Of a stretch of 64,000 nt of DNA, positions 1-10,673 are shown piece after piece (positions within the stretch are counted from its first letter, which is position 1; the number at the start of each line of letters is the position of its first letter). The position numbers were made by a program, and so were the translations under genes. Location of the stretch: contig JAJHZJ010000399.1 in assembly GCA_023548195.1 (NCBI GenBank), positions 6,143,100 to 6,207,099 of the forward strand, in the 5' to 3' direction. The notes beneath the pieces are model-generated. The model searched no databases. It was not told the origin of the DNA and worked only from the letters and a program-made list of their open reading frames with translations. The DNA is from Bettongia penicillata ogilbyi (taxonomy: Eukaryota > Chordata > Mammalia > Diprotodontia > Potoroidae).

Positions 1-105
1 GAGTTAAAAATATTGTCTTCCCATGTAGGAATGTAAACAGTTCAACTTTGGTAAGTCCCTTATGACTTCTCTTTGCTGTATGCTTTTTCATGCTCCTTCT
101 CATTC

Positions 106-1143
106 TTATGCTTGAAGATCAAATTTTCTTTTCAGCTCTGGTCTTTTCATCAAGAATGCTTGAAAGTCCTCTATTTCATTGAAAAACCATATTTTCCCCT
201 GAAATATTATACTCAGTTTTGCTGGGTAAGTGATTCTTGGTTTGAGTCCTAGTTCCTTTGACTTCTGGAATATGCTAGTCCATGCCCTTTGATCCCTTAA
301 TGTAGAAGCTGCTAGATCTTGAGTTATCCTGATTGTATTTCCACAATACTGGAATTGTTTATTTCTAGCTGCTTGCAATATTTTCTCCTTCACCTGGGAA
401 TTCTGGAATTTGGCCACAATGTTCCTAGGAGTTCCTCTTTTTGGATCTCTTTCAGGCAGTGATCGATGGAATCCTTCAATACTTATTTTGTCCTCTGGTT
501 GTAGAATATCAGGGCAGTTTTCCTGGATAATTTCATGAAAGATGATGTCTAGATTCTGTTTTTGATCATGGCTTTCAGGTAGTCCCATAATTTTTCAATT
601 GTCTCTCCTGGATCTATTTTCTAGGTTAGTTATTTTTCCCATGAGATAGTACACATTCTCTTCCATTTTTTCATTCTTTTGGTTTTGTTTGGTGATTTCT
701 TGGTTTCTCAGAAAGTCATTAGACTCCATCTGTTCTATTTTAATCTTGAGAAAACTATTATCTTCAGTGAGCTTTTGTACCTCTTTTTCCACTTGGCTAA
801 CTCTGCTTTTGACAGCATTCTTCTCCTCATTGGCTTTTTGAACCACTTTTTCCAATTGATTGAGCCTCTTTTTCAAGGTGTTATTTTGTTCAGCATTTTC
901 TTGGGTCTCCTTTAACAAGATATTGACCCATTTTTCATGCTTTTCTTGCATGTCTCTCATTTCTCTTCCCAGTTTTTCCTCCACCTGTCTAACTTGCTTT
1001 TCAAAATCCTTTTTGAGCTCTTCCATGACCTGAGCCCATTGGATATCTATTTCGGATGTTTGAGATACAGAGGCCTTGGTTTCTATGTCTTTCCCTGATG
1101 GTAAGCATTGTTCTTCCTCATCAGAAAGGATAGGAGGAAACAT
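106..1143 (-). pseudogene. HAL1 ORF1 protein, one in-frame stop
   Basis: This is an L1 ORF1-type RNA-binding protein gene of about 346 codons. The N-terminal block (from the ATG at 1143) starts MFPPILSDEEEQ and runs into a long heptad-patterned coiled coil rich in E, K, Q and L (EKQVRQVEEKLGREMRDMQE and similar). The second block has the RRM-type core beginning MGLPESHDQK, the basic RNIVAKFQNSQVKEKILQAA segment and the C-terminal YPAKLSIIFQ motif. Both blocks are in the same frame, separated only by a TGA at 595-597 where related copies have a leucine codon. The protein would normally form a trimeric RNA chaperone with the element's RNA. One nonsense change in otherwise open reading makes this one of the best-preserved HAL1 ORF1 copies in the window. 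Confidence 0.85.
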
Positions 1144-1815
1144 CTATTCTCCAAGAAAGCAACCTTCTATGGTCTTATTTCTTTCCCCTTTCTGGGCATT
1201 TTTCCAGCCAGTTACTTGACTTCTGAGATTCCTCTCCACCCCCTCCTCACCAGTGTTTGGGGTCTGAGATTGAAATCCTGCTCCCCATCCTCAGGGCTTC
1301 CAGTGGCAGGTGCAGCTTCTATTCAATGTGAGCTTAAGTTTTCTTGGTCTGTTGGGGCAGCGCCACCTAGCAGGGCTCAGTTCCCTCCATGGGTTTATGC
1401 GGAGACCTTCAGTAATGGATCTGAGGTCCAGACTGCTCCTGGAGCTCCTGGATGCTGCTGCTTCTTCCACTGCTTCCCGAGGGGGCCTGAGTCATGGGGC
1501 TACCCCACTCCCCTCTTGGTCAGGCCAGAAGTCTCTCCCAGACTGTGGGTGGAGGGACCTTCGAGGCTGCCGGAGGTTCCGTCCCTGAAGCCTGTTCTGA
1601 TCTGTTTCTCTCAGGGCTGCGTGGGCAGGGCTGGGCTCTGCTGTCTGGTGCATGATGGACCTTTGTGGATGGTTTTTCAGGGCTCTCTGCAGCGGAAATC
1701 TTCTCCACTACGTTGCTGCATGGCTTCCACTGCTGCCGAATTTGTGGGGAGTTCTTTTTACAGGGAATTTATGGTCTGTGGATTTGGAGGTAGCATATGT
1801 GAGTCTTTCTGCTCT

Positions 1816-1825
1816 GCCATCTTGG
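1816..1825 (-). promoter_or_regulatory. YY1-type motif at HAL1 5' end
   Basis: CCAAGATGGC on the minus strand lies about 12-22 bases inside the 5' end. The same motif at the same place in human L1 is a known YY1 site that sets accurate transcription start; here function is inferred from position and sequence. Confidence 0.55.
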
Positions 1826-1849
1826 CTCCTCCCCACCAACATTCACTTT

Positions 1850-2290
1850 CAAAAAATTTTTAATTTGGAACTTTTGCCCCCATGTTCTCCTCTCCAAGAC
1901 AGTGTGCAATGTAGACTCTACTTATACATTCATGTTAAGCATATTTTCACATTAATCATGATATAAAGAAGAATGAAAACTAATAAGAGGAATCACAAGA
2001 AAGAAGAAACACAACAAAAAAAGGAAAGGAAACCAAATACTATGTTTCCATTTGCATTCAGATTGCAAATTTTCTTCTCTGAATGTGGATAGCATTTTCC
2101 ATTGCAAGTCTTTTGGAGTTGTCTTATATCCTTGAATTTCTTAGAAGACCTAAGTCTTTAAAGGTCAGTCATCACACAATGTAGTTGTAACTGTGTACAA
2201 TGTTCTCTTAATTCTGCTCATTTCACTCAACATCAGTTCATATAAGTCTTTCCTGGTGTTTCTGAAGTCCCCTTGCTCATCATACCTCCT
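1850..2290 (-). mobile_element. Old L1 3' end (3'UTR), minus strand
   Basis: A T-rich start (poly-A on the minus strand) is followed by L1 3'UTR sequence, including the segment with CTCTGAATGTGGATAGCATT and GTTCATATAAGTCTTTCC that recurs at 51.5-53.8 kb. It ends abruptly near 2290. Divergence is high, so it is older than the neighbouring HAL1. Confidence 0.7.
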
Positions 2291-2812
2291 TTGCCTTAAG
2301 GCTACAAGGTCCTGTGTGACTCTGAAAATAGTTTCTTGATTTTACATATATTTATATAGTATTAGAGCTCACTTGCCCCAGCATGGTATACTTGCCAGCT
2401 CCCATGATTATCTCTCATAATCAATTAGAAATTGAGATTCAATGACTTTTTAAATAATGGATATTTACTCTGGTGTTATGGTTACTAGATACAAAATAAC
2501 CCCTGAAAAGTCAGTGACCCACTTTTCCTTTTGAACATACAGAATCTAGGGAATGGTAAGTTAAAGCATTCGAGCACATGTGGCAAAGAGGTAACTCAGA
2601 AATTCCTGAAGCAATTTTGCTAGAGATTTTCACATGGTTCCCTCAGGCAGGATGTAATTTTTCTTCTAAAAAGTCAAGAAAATGTTCAAATCCTATGATC
2701 TTCCAAGGATTCTTCTTCTCAACCAGCCATTATTTCTCAGAAGTTAAGCTGAAGAATTCCACTATTAAGTTGCTGGACTTGAATGTCTCTGAAAGAGAGA
2801 GAAGTATGAGCA
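2291..2812. other. No recognised feature
   Basis: Unassigned AT-rich sequence. An open frame begins at 2578 and runs on to 2940, but its 3' third is SINE tail and nothing in the upstream part resembles a known family, so I do not call a gene. Confidence 0.5.
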
Positions 2813-2912
2813 GTTCCGCTACTTTAATTCAATTAGGTAGTTCAAAGCATCATCCTTCTGATGTCATTGATCTTCTTGGAGAACAAAGGACAAAAACCAA
2901 CAATAAAAAAAG
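2813..2912 (+). mobile_element. RTE-tailed SINE (MAR1-like) 3' end
   Basis: The segment from about 2858 (GATGTCATTGATCTTCTTGG, then a GAACAAAGGACAAA run and an AACAA-rich tail) is the standard 3' end shared by marsupial RTE LINEs and the SINEs they mobilise. It is the reverse complement of the RTE ends at 5640 and 40020. Only the 3' part is clear. Confidence 0.6.
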
Positions 2913-3282
2913 AGCTAATGGCTCAAATCTCCAGTTCTAATGATTTTATCTGTTTTATAAAAAACTATAAAGGTCATGACAAAGTCTCAGAATGAATTGA
3001 CTTTCTGTGCAATATCACCTCATTTCATCCACACTGCTCAAAGATAAGTAAACCAATCAAGGACTTTACACTCCTCATTTAAAGCTTATGGTTGATTGAT
3101 TGAATAAAAGAAATTCCCAGTCCTTATTCACAGCTAGTGGATACTCAGGTTGTAAGCATGTTTGATTAAGGTATGGGAGCAAATACCATTTATTTAAAAG
3201 AACGCATTAACTATTTAGACTTACTCCACCTCTAACAAAAACAATAATTATAACACCACAGACTTTTTTGGAGATTGAGCTA
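2913..3282. other. No recognised feature
   Basis: AT-rich sequence with no open frame, repeat or motif that I can assign. Confidence 0.4.
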
Positions 3283-3314
3283 AGATTATATATATATACA
3301 CATACACATACATG

Positions 3315-3360
<46 letters not shown>
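3283..3360. repeat. (TA)n / (CATA)n microsatellite
   Basis: About 78 bp of alternating TA with an inner CACATACATA-type stretch. Confidence 0.95.
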
Positions 3361-3363
<3 letters not shown>

Positions 3364-4095
3364 CTTTGACATCTTGAATATATCTAATGTATCATTTTTT
3401 ATATGTTTGGTTCAGAGTCTAGAAAGGCAAAAATATTAAACACTCCCCTTTTCTGTGGAAACTGTCTGGGGGTAGAACATATAACATAGTTATAAAGATA
3501 AATAAGTGCAATATCATTTTTATAGGAAGACACTACTAACAACTTTAGAGATCAAGAAAGGTTTCCTTTTGTAGGAGGATCCTAATTTGAGCCTTTAGAA
3601 AATCTTTGGATTTTGGTTGTCAGAAATAGGAAGTATTACTTGTTAGTTAAAAAAAAATGAGGCAAGATGCATTAATTATTATGTTTTATTGAGGGTATAA
3701 TTGGGCAAGTCATTCAACATCTCTCTATCTCCATGCTGCCATTCATCAAATGATCAGCAGTAGTATTTGGAGTAAGGACTCAAGATGAAGCAATAATAAA
3801 AAATGCATCCACCATTTTAATAAAAGACTTTCTACAGAAATGCTGTTTAATAGGGCTCTCTTCATTCCTTCTCTTCCACCACTCTTACTCCCCTCTCCAA
3901 ACTATGAAAACTAATTTCTATGAATGGAATCTTCAGAGAACAGTGAGTTGAGTCTTAAGTATTCTTTAATGGCTTTTTTCTTGCAAATACGTATTTTCCA
4001 GTACTCTGATGAAGTCTTTTTTTTTTAAAAGCAAAAATAATAGCAGACAGTTTTGGAAATTTTTAAATAATTCATTTTCTCAGAGTAACCATTAC
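3361..4095. other. Mostly unassigned AT-rich DNA, possible MIR trace
   Basis: No gene is visible. Around 3695-3770 there is a weak MIR-like string (GGGCAAGTCATTCAACATCT), too diverged to call firmly. Confidence 0.35.
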
Positions 4096-4099
4096 AGGG

Positions 4100-4271
4100 A
4101 GCTGACTTTGAAGCCAAGTAAAATAGCACAAGTCCTATTGACTGTGTGACCTTGGACACATCACTAAACCTCTCAGTATTCTAAAAATTTCTCTAACATT
4201 GAAGAGTACAATGAAAGTGTGAACCAGCATTAGAAGAGGTAATTTCCTCACCTGACAATTCCTTATATCAG
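4100..4271 (+). mobile_element. MIR/MON1-like SINE
   Basis: It contains the core GACTGTGTGACCTTGGACA followed by CACTAAACCTCTCAGT. Its 3' part TAATTTCCTCACCTGACAAT matches the end of the related copy at 50815. It is diverged. Confidence 0.6.
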
Positions 4272-4475
4272 TGTTGTCAAACTTAAATAGAAATAGATCC
4301 TTGAAGGTTATATAATAAATTTAGAAAATCCCAAATCAACATTTTCTGTTTTGTACTGTATTTTTATTAATTTTGCTAAACATTTGCTAATTAATCTTTT
4401 TGTCTAAGTTGGACTATACTCTGAAATTTTGTAGGCCTGTTGCCCTGAGGCAGGAATTTGATATCTATGACTTAT
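4272..4475. mobile_element. hAT-like DNA transposon remnant (tentative)
   Basis: It begins GTGTTGTCAAACTTAAATAG and continues with an AT-rich stretch ending near TATCTATGACTTATAACATT. This resembles widespread short non-autonomous hAT elements whose ends read GTGTTGTCAAAC. The far terminal repeat and 8-bp duplication are not preserved, so the call rests on one end. Confidence 0.4.
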
Positions 4476-4694
4476 AACATTGAAATCAAATGTCCAATCT
4501 CTATCCCTCTTTGAGGTATTCGAGAAATAGGGACCTAGAGGGAAAGTGTTATTCTTTGCCTTACAATATTTGATTTCATAATACTTGGTAAAATTCTAAC
4601 ATGAACAAAACTGTAAATATACAGAACACTAAATTTTGATTATTATTTACACCTATTCACTTATGAAGTGATTTTAGGATAGGGGTATACTGCC

Positions 4695-4850
4695 ATGATA
4701 GGGTCATAAATTTTGAAGGGACCTTAGAAGTCATTGCCTTGAGATACTTTCTTTTCAGCTGAGGAAACTGAAGCGAAAAGATTTCAGCAATGTATTATGG
4801 AAACTGAGAGTGGCAGATAAGTTATTTGAACCTAAGTTCTTTCAATCTGG
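4695..4850 (+). mobile_element. MIR/MON1-like SINE 3' part
   Basis: It contains GGGACCTTAGAAGTCATTGC, then the GAGGAAACTGA-type core and a TTTGAACCTAAGTTCTTTCA end. These are typical of the old mammalian tRNA-derived SINE family. Confidence 0.65.
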
Positions 4851-4876
4851 GTCAGCTAAGTGGAAGAGTGGATAGC

Positions 4877-5310
4877 TGTAATGATAATTTAAATGGGAAA
4901 ATCTTTCCCATTCATTAATTGCCCCATGTGACTTGCTTAAGTCACATGAAATCTTGAGTGACATCAGTCTCATGAAACAGGAAGAGGTGGAGCTGGAGAA
5001 GAGCTGAGAGAAAATTTGATCAGAGAGCACTAAGAACTGAAGGACATTTTGTCTAAGGGAGCCACTTTTTGATTTATTTAAGAGAACTAGTTTGTGGGAA
5101 GGATAACAGAAGGAAGGCGTGGGGGTGATGTTGCCCTTTGCATTGTTAAAATTTACAGATATCTTTGTTACCATGATGAATTTGTCTTTTTGGTGTCTGA
5201 ATAAATGTTTTGGTTCTGTCTTCCATGTGAAGAATCTGTTGAATTTGGCAAAGAATAATACTGTGCTGGGAGGAAAAAAAACAAAACAAAACGAATTAAA
5301 ATTTTGAGAG
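4877..5310 (+). mobile_element. Solo LTR of an endogenous retrovirus (family not identified)
   Basis: It starts TGTAATGATAATTTAAATGG. The first ~200 bp match a second copy at 43245. A likely poly(A) signal (GAATAAATG) lies near 5199, as expected for an LTR R region. The right boundary is approximate. No internal retroviral genes adjoin it, so it behaves as a solo LTR. A SINE-like head (4850-4876) abuts its left end. Confidence 0.5.
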
Positions 5311-5627
5311 TGTACCAGATGATGTCTGATCTCCCAAAAATCCTTTAAGCTCTAAAATTTATTCTTCTTTTAAGACGATGATTTACTAACCACACCCCTG
5401 CCTAAGTCAGCTGAAGAAAATGCAGCTCTGTGGCTTATGCATTGTTTCCATTTAGAATAAAGATGGTTTTCTACCACCATTTCTATCTCATTTTAGAACT
5501 GGATAGATATTTTGTCACTGCCTGTTAGTTAAGTGATGGGAGTTTACATGGGGGGAGGGGTGTGGAATGAATTCTTTTCCTGATCGCAAAATTATATTTA
5601 AGTTACTTGCTCCTACTTAGCCAGAAA
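5311..5627. other. No recognised feature
   Basis: Unassigned sequence. A MIR-like string at 5328-5365 (TCTCCCAAAAATCC then TTTAAGCTCTAAAATT) may be a short SINE trace. Confidence 0.35.
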
Positions 5628-6305
5628 TTGGTTGGTTGGTTGGTTAGTTGTTGTCCTTTGTTCTTGAAGAGGACGAAAATGACATCACTATGATAAAGTG
5701 AAGTTTCAATCTGTACAGCTGTGGCTGATCAGACCAATATGAACTGGGAATGCTCTACCACAGATTGGGCACACATAGTCCATGTAAACATTTGGGGTGT
5801 TAACTCCAAATTTGCGCATGCTACCCTTCATTTGTACTGTTTCAATTCTGCTTTGCTCATAGAGCACAGCACTTTTCTGATATGGGCACACCATGCTGAG
5901 CAGCCCTGTGCCCTTGTCTCCCATATTCCACAGGCAAATCCAAAGTTCTTGAGAGAGATCTTGAGAGTGTCCTTGTATCACTTTTTCTAATGACCATGTG
6001 ATAGCCTGCCCCATGTGAGTTCACCATAAAATAATCTTTTTGGCAAGTGTACATTTTGTATTCCAGCAATGTGGCCAGTCCATTGGATTTGTGTTCTCTC
6101 ATGCATAGTTTGAAAGTTTGGCAATTTAGTTGAAGCAAGGACCAGTGTATGGTACCTTATACTGCCAGGTGATCTTCAGAATCATCCTAAGACTGTTCAA
6201 ATGGAAGCTGTTCAGTTTCCTGGCATGGTGCTGGTAGACTGTCCATGTTTCCCAAGCATACGACAATGAGGTCAGCACAATGACTCTGTACAAACCAACT
6301 AGTTT
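5628..6305 (-). mobile_element. RTE-clade LINE, 5'-truncated 3' end
   Basis: On the minus strand the element ends in the RTE-type 3' tail (CAACAACTAACCAACC repeats, 5628-5655). Upstream is coding sequence for the C-terminal end of an RTE reverse transcriptase. Only the last ~650 bp are present, typical of 5'-truncated RTE insertions. Confidence 0.8.
5706..6300 (-). pseudogene. RTE reverse-transcriptase C-terminal remnant
   Basis: Three frames are needed to read it. From 5' to 3' on the minus strand they give AWETWTVYQHHARKLNSFHL and MILKITWQYK (the conserved W-E-x-W...H...L and I-x-W-x-x-x-x-P block after the RT palm), then GLATLLEY, then the end CPICGRAFPVHIGLISHS, a zinc-knuckle-like C-x2-C motif ending many RTE proteins. 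At least two frameshifts separate these blocks. In the intact family the protein nicks target DNA and reverse-transcribes its own RNA; this copy is inert. Confidence 0.8.
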
Positions 6306-6579
6306 CTGTTTTCTTCTCCATTTAGTTTCAGAAGAATGAAGTTTCCATGAAGCTTCAGAAGAATAGGGTGAATTAATTATTTTCAACTGAGTGCCTTTCA
6401 AGCAAATAATCATTAAGCACCCCTGAATAGGTACGCTAAGTAATAATCCTTTTGCTACTTGGTAATTGATTTCTCGAATTTCTGGAGTCAGAAAAAAATA
6501 TAAATCTGGGACTGATCTTTTCACAAATCTCTTTAAACTTGGCTAGGCTATCCCTTGGATTAAAAAAAAATGCATAAGA
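6306..6579. other. Unassigned, with short L2-like trace
   Basis: Around 6405-6440 the string AATAATCATTAAGCACCCCT resembles the L2 3' region; the rest is unassigned. Confidence 0.35.
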
Positions 6580-6581
6580 GA

Positions 6582-8775
6582 GGATTCTGGGAAGATGGCA
6601 GAGTAGGAGCGAAAATTCTAAGTTCTCTTACTTACTAGAAAGCACCTCATGGCAAAGATAGAGTGGCAAAAATAAATAAGAGTAGGGGCAGAATAGGAAT
6701 AAGAGTAGATCATTCTAGGACAATCTTAGAAGATCTGAAGAAAAATCACACTCCAAAGTTTAGTCCTTGTGAAGAATAAACACCTCTCACTTCGGTCCAC
6801 TTAAGCACCAAGGTGTCTTGGGGTTAGCTGGATGGGGAGGCTACATAAGCTCCAGGAAAAAGAACTTTTTAACACCAGGCCAGTGAGCAAATTGTGGTGT
6901 CTGAGCCAGAGAAGGTTGAGGGAACCTCTGCGGATAAGGAGCACCAGACCCAGTTTTGCTGTAGAGAGGTGTCTGAGGCAGGGGTAGGGAAGCACTAGCA
7001 CATATTAGTGAGTACAGAAACTGTAGGGAGGGACACCACTGTCTGTGGGCACTTACAGAAAACTGGAGGTCTTGATTGAAGTTCCAGGACACAGAGGAGA
7101 ACTGAAGGAGAATGTGAAGTCAGAGGTACTATTTCCCATAACCAAGTATTACAGGGGATTATAAAAACTAAGATCTTACAAATCTTCAGAGGAGGATACC
7201 AAAGCAAAGAAATCCTCTTCTACCCAAAAGAATAGCATCAAAAGCCACTTGACCGAAAATAATTTATGGAAGAATAGTTTTAAAAGACTTTTAAAAACAA
7301 ATGAAAGAGAATGAGGAAAAACTAAAAAAAGAACAATTGAAGAAAAATAAGAAGATTGTGAAAAGGAAACCAACCAATTAGGAAAGGGGATGCAGAATTT
7401 TCAGGAAGAACGTGACTACTTGAAAATCACAATTGGATAAGGAAAAGCTAGCAAAGTTGTAAGAGATGAAGAAATATTGAAAAAATATAAAGAATGAAAA
7501 AATAGAAGAGACGGTTTAATGTCATACGAGAAACAACTGAATTGGAGAATGGATCAGGAATAAAAAGGATAAGAATTATTGGACTACCTGAAAACTATGA
7601 TTGAAAAAAAGAGTCTCTTGATAAAATAATACAAGAAATAATTACAGAAAATTTTCCTGAATCTTTAGAACAACATAGAAATGGAAAAAATAGAAAAAAA
7701 TCCACCAATCACCACCTGAAAGAGATAATACAAGTAACATCCAGAGCAATATCATAGACAAATTCCAAAGTCTCCAGCTGAAGGACAAAATATTATGAGT
7801 AGGCAGAAAAGAAAAATAATGAAGTATTGTGGTGTCACAATTAGACTCATGAAAGACATTGCAACAGTGTCCCTAAAAGATCAAAGATCTTGAAATATTT
7901 TATATCAACAAGCAAAAAAACTGGAGTTCAGGCGGAAAATGCAATACCCAGTAAGGCTAAGAACAATACTGAATGAAAAGGAAAAATAAACATTTAATGA
8001 ATTGTCAGGCTTTCAGGATTTTATTTAAAAAGGAAAGACTTAACAAAACACAACATGTGACATACAAAAACCAAGAGAATCATAAGGTTTCAATAAGGAT
8101 AGACACTTTACCTTTTAGGTATGTAAAATGTAAATTGTATGTGTAAGGTTGTCATTAGTACCTACAAAGTTCATAAGAAAGATTGGGGTAAACTTCAGTA
8201 AGATATGATTTCAGAATGTAAAATCATTTATGAACAACTAAAAATAGACATTATTTTATACAAATGAGTTAGGAGAAGAAGAAGTAATAAAGAGGAATTA
8301 AATAGGCAAGGAGGGTTGGTCAGTTATGGATTAAAGAGGGAACAACACATGTATATTAAAATAACTATAAAAACTTCTAAATTCAGAAAGTATCTAAATG
8401 CTAAGGGGATGCGGGGTAGAGTATAAAGGAGGTTTCATTAGAGGAGAGGATGAGGGAATGGTTTAAAGTGGGTTGTAGAAGGGTGTTGGGTAGGGATGGG
8501 AGGATAAGGAATGATTCATTGGGAGAGAGGGGTAGGCCTAGTAAAAGGAGGACAAGACAGCAGTTAGAAGTAAAATAGAGGACTCGGGAGAAATAGGAAA
8601 TGAGAGATAGCCACAAAAACAAAATAAAGTCCAGGAGTAGAATTCATTAGGGATAAAGGAGCTGGTAATCATGCTGTCAGATACAGTCGAGACTAAAGTA
8701 GATTTTAATCAAAAGAGAAAAATGGGGAAACTACAATATGTGTCAGCCATACTTACTAATGTTGCTTTGGACTTT
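6582..8775 (+). mobile_element. Old L1-lineage element (5'UTR, ORF1 remnant, inter-ORF)
   Basis: It opens with TTCTGGGAAGATGGCAGAGT, a decayed L1/HAL1 5' end (AAGATGGC at 6592). ORF1 remains can be recognised from about 7240 to 8060 by nucleotide similarity to the intact ORF1 (for example the AAAATATTATGAGTAGGCAG region and the GACATTGCAACAGTGTCCCT region). Purine-rich inter-ORF sequence follows to about 8660, and 8700-8760 may be the start of ORF2. No frame longer than about 90 codons survives. It ends at a CA microsatellite. Confidence 0.65.
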
Positions 8776-8777
8776 AA

Positions 8778-8808
<31 letters not shown>

Positions 8809-9020
8809 TATATATGCATATGTATATATGTATATGTATTTATGTATATATAATTATATTTATTATTACTTATTATTTATTACTATTATTTATATATATT
8901 TATTTTATTATATGTTTATATATTACATATATATGTATATGTACATACGTATATATGTATGCATATGTATCAAACAATATAATAGTTATACATATATGCA
9001 TATATGTATACACAAATACA
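8776..9020. repeat. (CA)n followed by (TA)n/(CATA)n array
   Basis: About 12 CA units, then roughly 200 bp of TATA/TATG/CATA mixture. Long open frames across it are artefacts of the simple repeat. Confidence 0.95.
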
Positions 9021-9035
9021 CACGCATATGCAATA

Positions 9036-10672
9036 AAATTTATTTTTCAGATTTCATTTACTTTCAAAAGAATTTGAGTCCAAATTTTCTCCCTATCTCT
9101 CCTTAACTCCACCCCAGCATGCACCCCATCCAACCCTTCCTACAGTCTGTCCTCCTTTCTATTATGCAATCTTCTTCCATCCCCCTCCTTCTATTTTCTT
9201 GTAAGGCAAAACAGATTTCTATACTCCATTGCATATATATCATATTTCCAAGTTGCAGGTACAAACAATTTTTAACATTCCTTATTAAAGTTCTGAGTTC
9301 CATATTCTCTCCCTTCCTCCCTCCACAACCAACCTCATTGAGAAAACAAGCAACTCAGTAAAGGTCATACATGTGTAGCCATGTAAAACACTTCTATAAT
9401 AGTTATGTTGAGAAAGACTAACCAAATTTTCCTCTGTCCTGTCCTGCCCTCCATTTATTCCATTCTCTCCCTTGACTTCTCCTCTCACAATAATGTTTGC
9501 TCCCAATTATTGCTTTCCCCAATTTGCTGTCACTTCAATGAACTTCTGTCTACTATCCTCTTCCCCCGACCTTCTTGAAGGGTTAAATAGATTTCCAAAT
9601 CCAATTGAATGTGAGTTATTCCCTCCTTAAGACAAAACCCATGAGAGTAAGGCACACTTATTCCCTTTCATTTCTCCCCTCTTCTCCTCCATTGTAAAGA
9701 TTGTTCTTGCCTCTTTTATATGGGTTGATGTACTACATTCTCCCTTTCTCTTACTCCTCATGTATTCCACTCAACAGTTAATTTTCTTTTTTAGGTATTG
9801 TACTTTCATTTCCACTTCACCCAGTGCCATCTATATGTCTGAGTGTATGTGTGTGTGTGTGCACATATATTAATATTTTAATACTTGCATGTATTTTATA
9901 TATTATATACACATTTTACACATTCATTTATATATTTAATTTATATATGTATATGCACATAATACACCCATGTATATATACATACCTGCATATATGTCAT
10001 ATGCATAAACATACACACATCTGTATGTACATATGCATACATATAATACATATACATTCACATATATGTACATGTGTACATAGACATATTTAATATACCT
10101 CTTTAACTGCCATAATACTGTAAAAGGTCTCATGAGATCCATGAAAGAATACAAATAGTTCAAATTTAATAAATCTGCTACGGCTTCTATAACCTGTTTA
10201 CCTTTTCAATTTTTCTTGATTTTTGTATTTGAAAGTGAAGTTCTCTATTAGGCCCTAGTCTTCTCAACAAGAATATGTGGAAGTCCTCTATTTCATTGAT
10301 TCCCCCCTGAAGTGTTATACTCAGTTTTTCCAGGTAGGAAATTCTTGTTTTCAATGCTATCTCCTTTGTCTTCCACAATATCATATTCCAAGCCCTTTAA
10401 TCACTTACAGTAGATTCTGCTAAATCCTGAGTTATCATTAGAATTGTTAGTTATTGTGAGAATGCAAATTCTCACAATACATAAATTGTTTGTTTCTGAC
10501 TGCATGTAATATATTATCCTTTACTTGGTAACTCTGGAACTTGGCTACCACATTCCTAGGATTTTTCTTTCTTGAGTTTATTTCAATAGGCCATCAGTGA
10601 ATGCATTCCATTCCTATTTTACCCTCTGGTTCTTGAGTATCAGGGGAATTTTTCTTAAGAACTTTTTTTCCG
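9036..10672 (-). mobile_element. HAL1, 3' region and ORF1 C-terminal part
   Basis: On the minus strand this runs from part-way through ORF1 (about 10672) to the 3' end at about 9036. Fragments of ORF1 code can be read at 10190-10660 (for example the TYPGKL-like region near 10330). The pyrimidine-rich plus-strand text 9060-9830 matches the 3' segments of the HAL1 copies at 24130 and 35433. The internal simple repeat at 9838 lies in the place where every HAL1 here has one. The 5' part is replaced by the plus-strand element that follows. Confidence 0.75.
9838..10088. repeat. (TG)n/(CATA)n microsatellite inside HAL1
   Basis: About 250 bp of TGTG, CATA and TATA repeats between the HAL1 ORF1 stop region and the rest of its 3' segment. 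Confidence 0.95.
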
Positions 10673-10673
10673 G

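Larger units (their letters stand above)
1..1840 (-). mobile_element. HAL1 (half-L1) retrotransposon, 5'UTR plus ORF1, cut by window edge
   Basis: Read on the minus strand this element runs from a 5' end near 1838 through about 700 bp of 5'UTR, ORF1 (1143 down to 106) and into the segment after ORF1, where the window ends. The 5' end carries the GCCAAGATGGC-type motif (1816-1825 in reverse) that also opens the other L1 and HAL1 copies here. Sequence similarity to the elements at 10674, 11859 and 35433 is obvious along the 5'UTR and ORF1. The 3' end is outside the window, so absence of ORF2 is inferred from its closest relatives, not seen. Confidence 0.85.

Noticed and set aside
2578..2940. 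A 120-codon frame that could be a host exon
   Set aside because: Its last third is the 3' end of an RTE-type SINE and no splice sites or family similarity support the rest.
5706..6524. Possible host zinc-finger or endonuclease gene on the minus strand
   Set aside because: The C-x2-C motif and preceding blocks are the C-terminus of an RTE reverse transcriptase, frameshifted and followed by the RTE 3' tail.
8738..9106. Open frames of 87-122 codons on the plus strand
   Set aside because: They run through CA and TATA/CATA simple repeats; the His/Tyr/Ile-rich translation is an artefact. The same applies at 9824-10163, 22408-22764, 47773-48116, 52837-53079 and 61592-62159.
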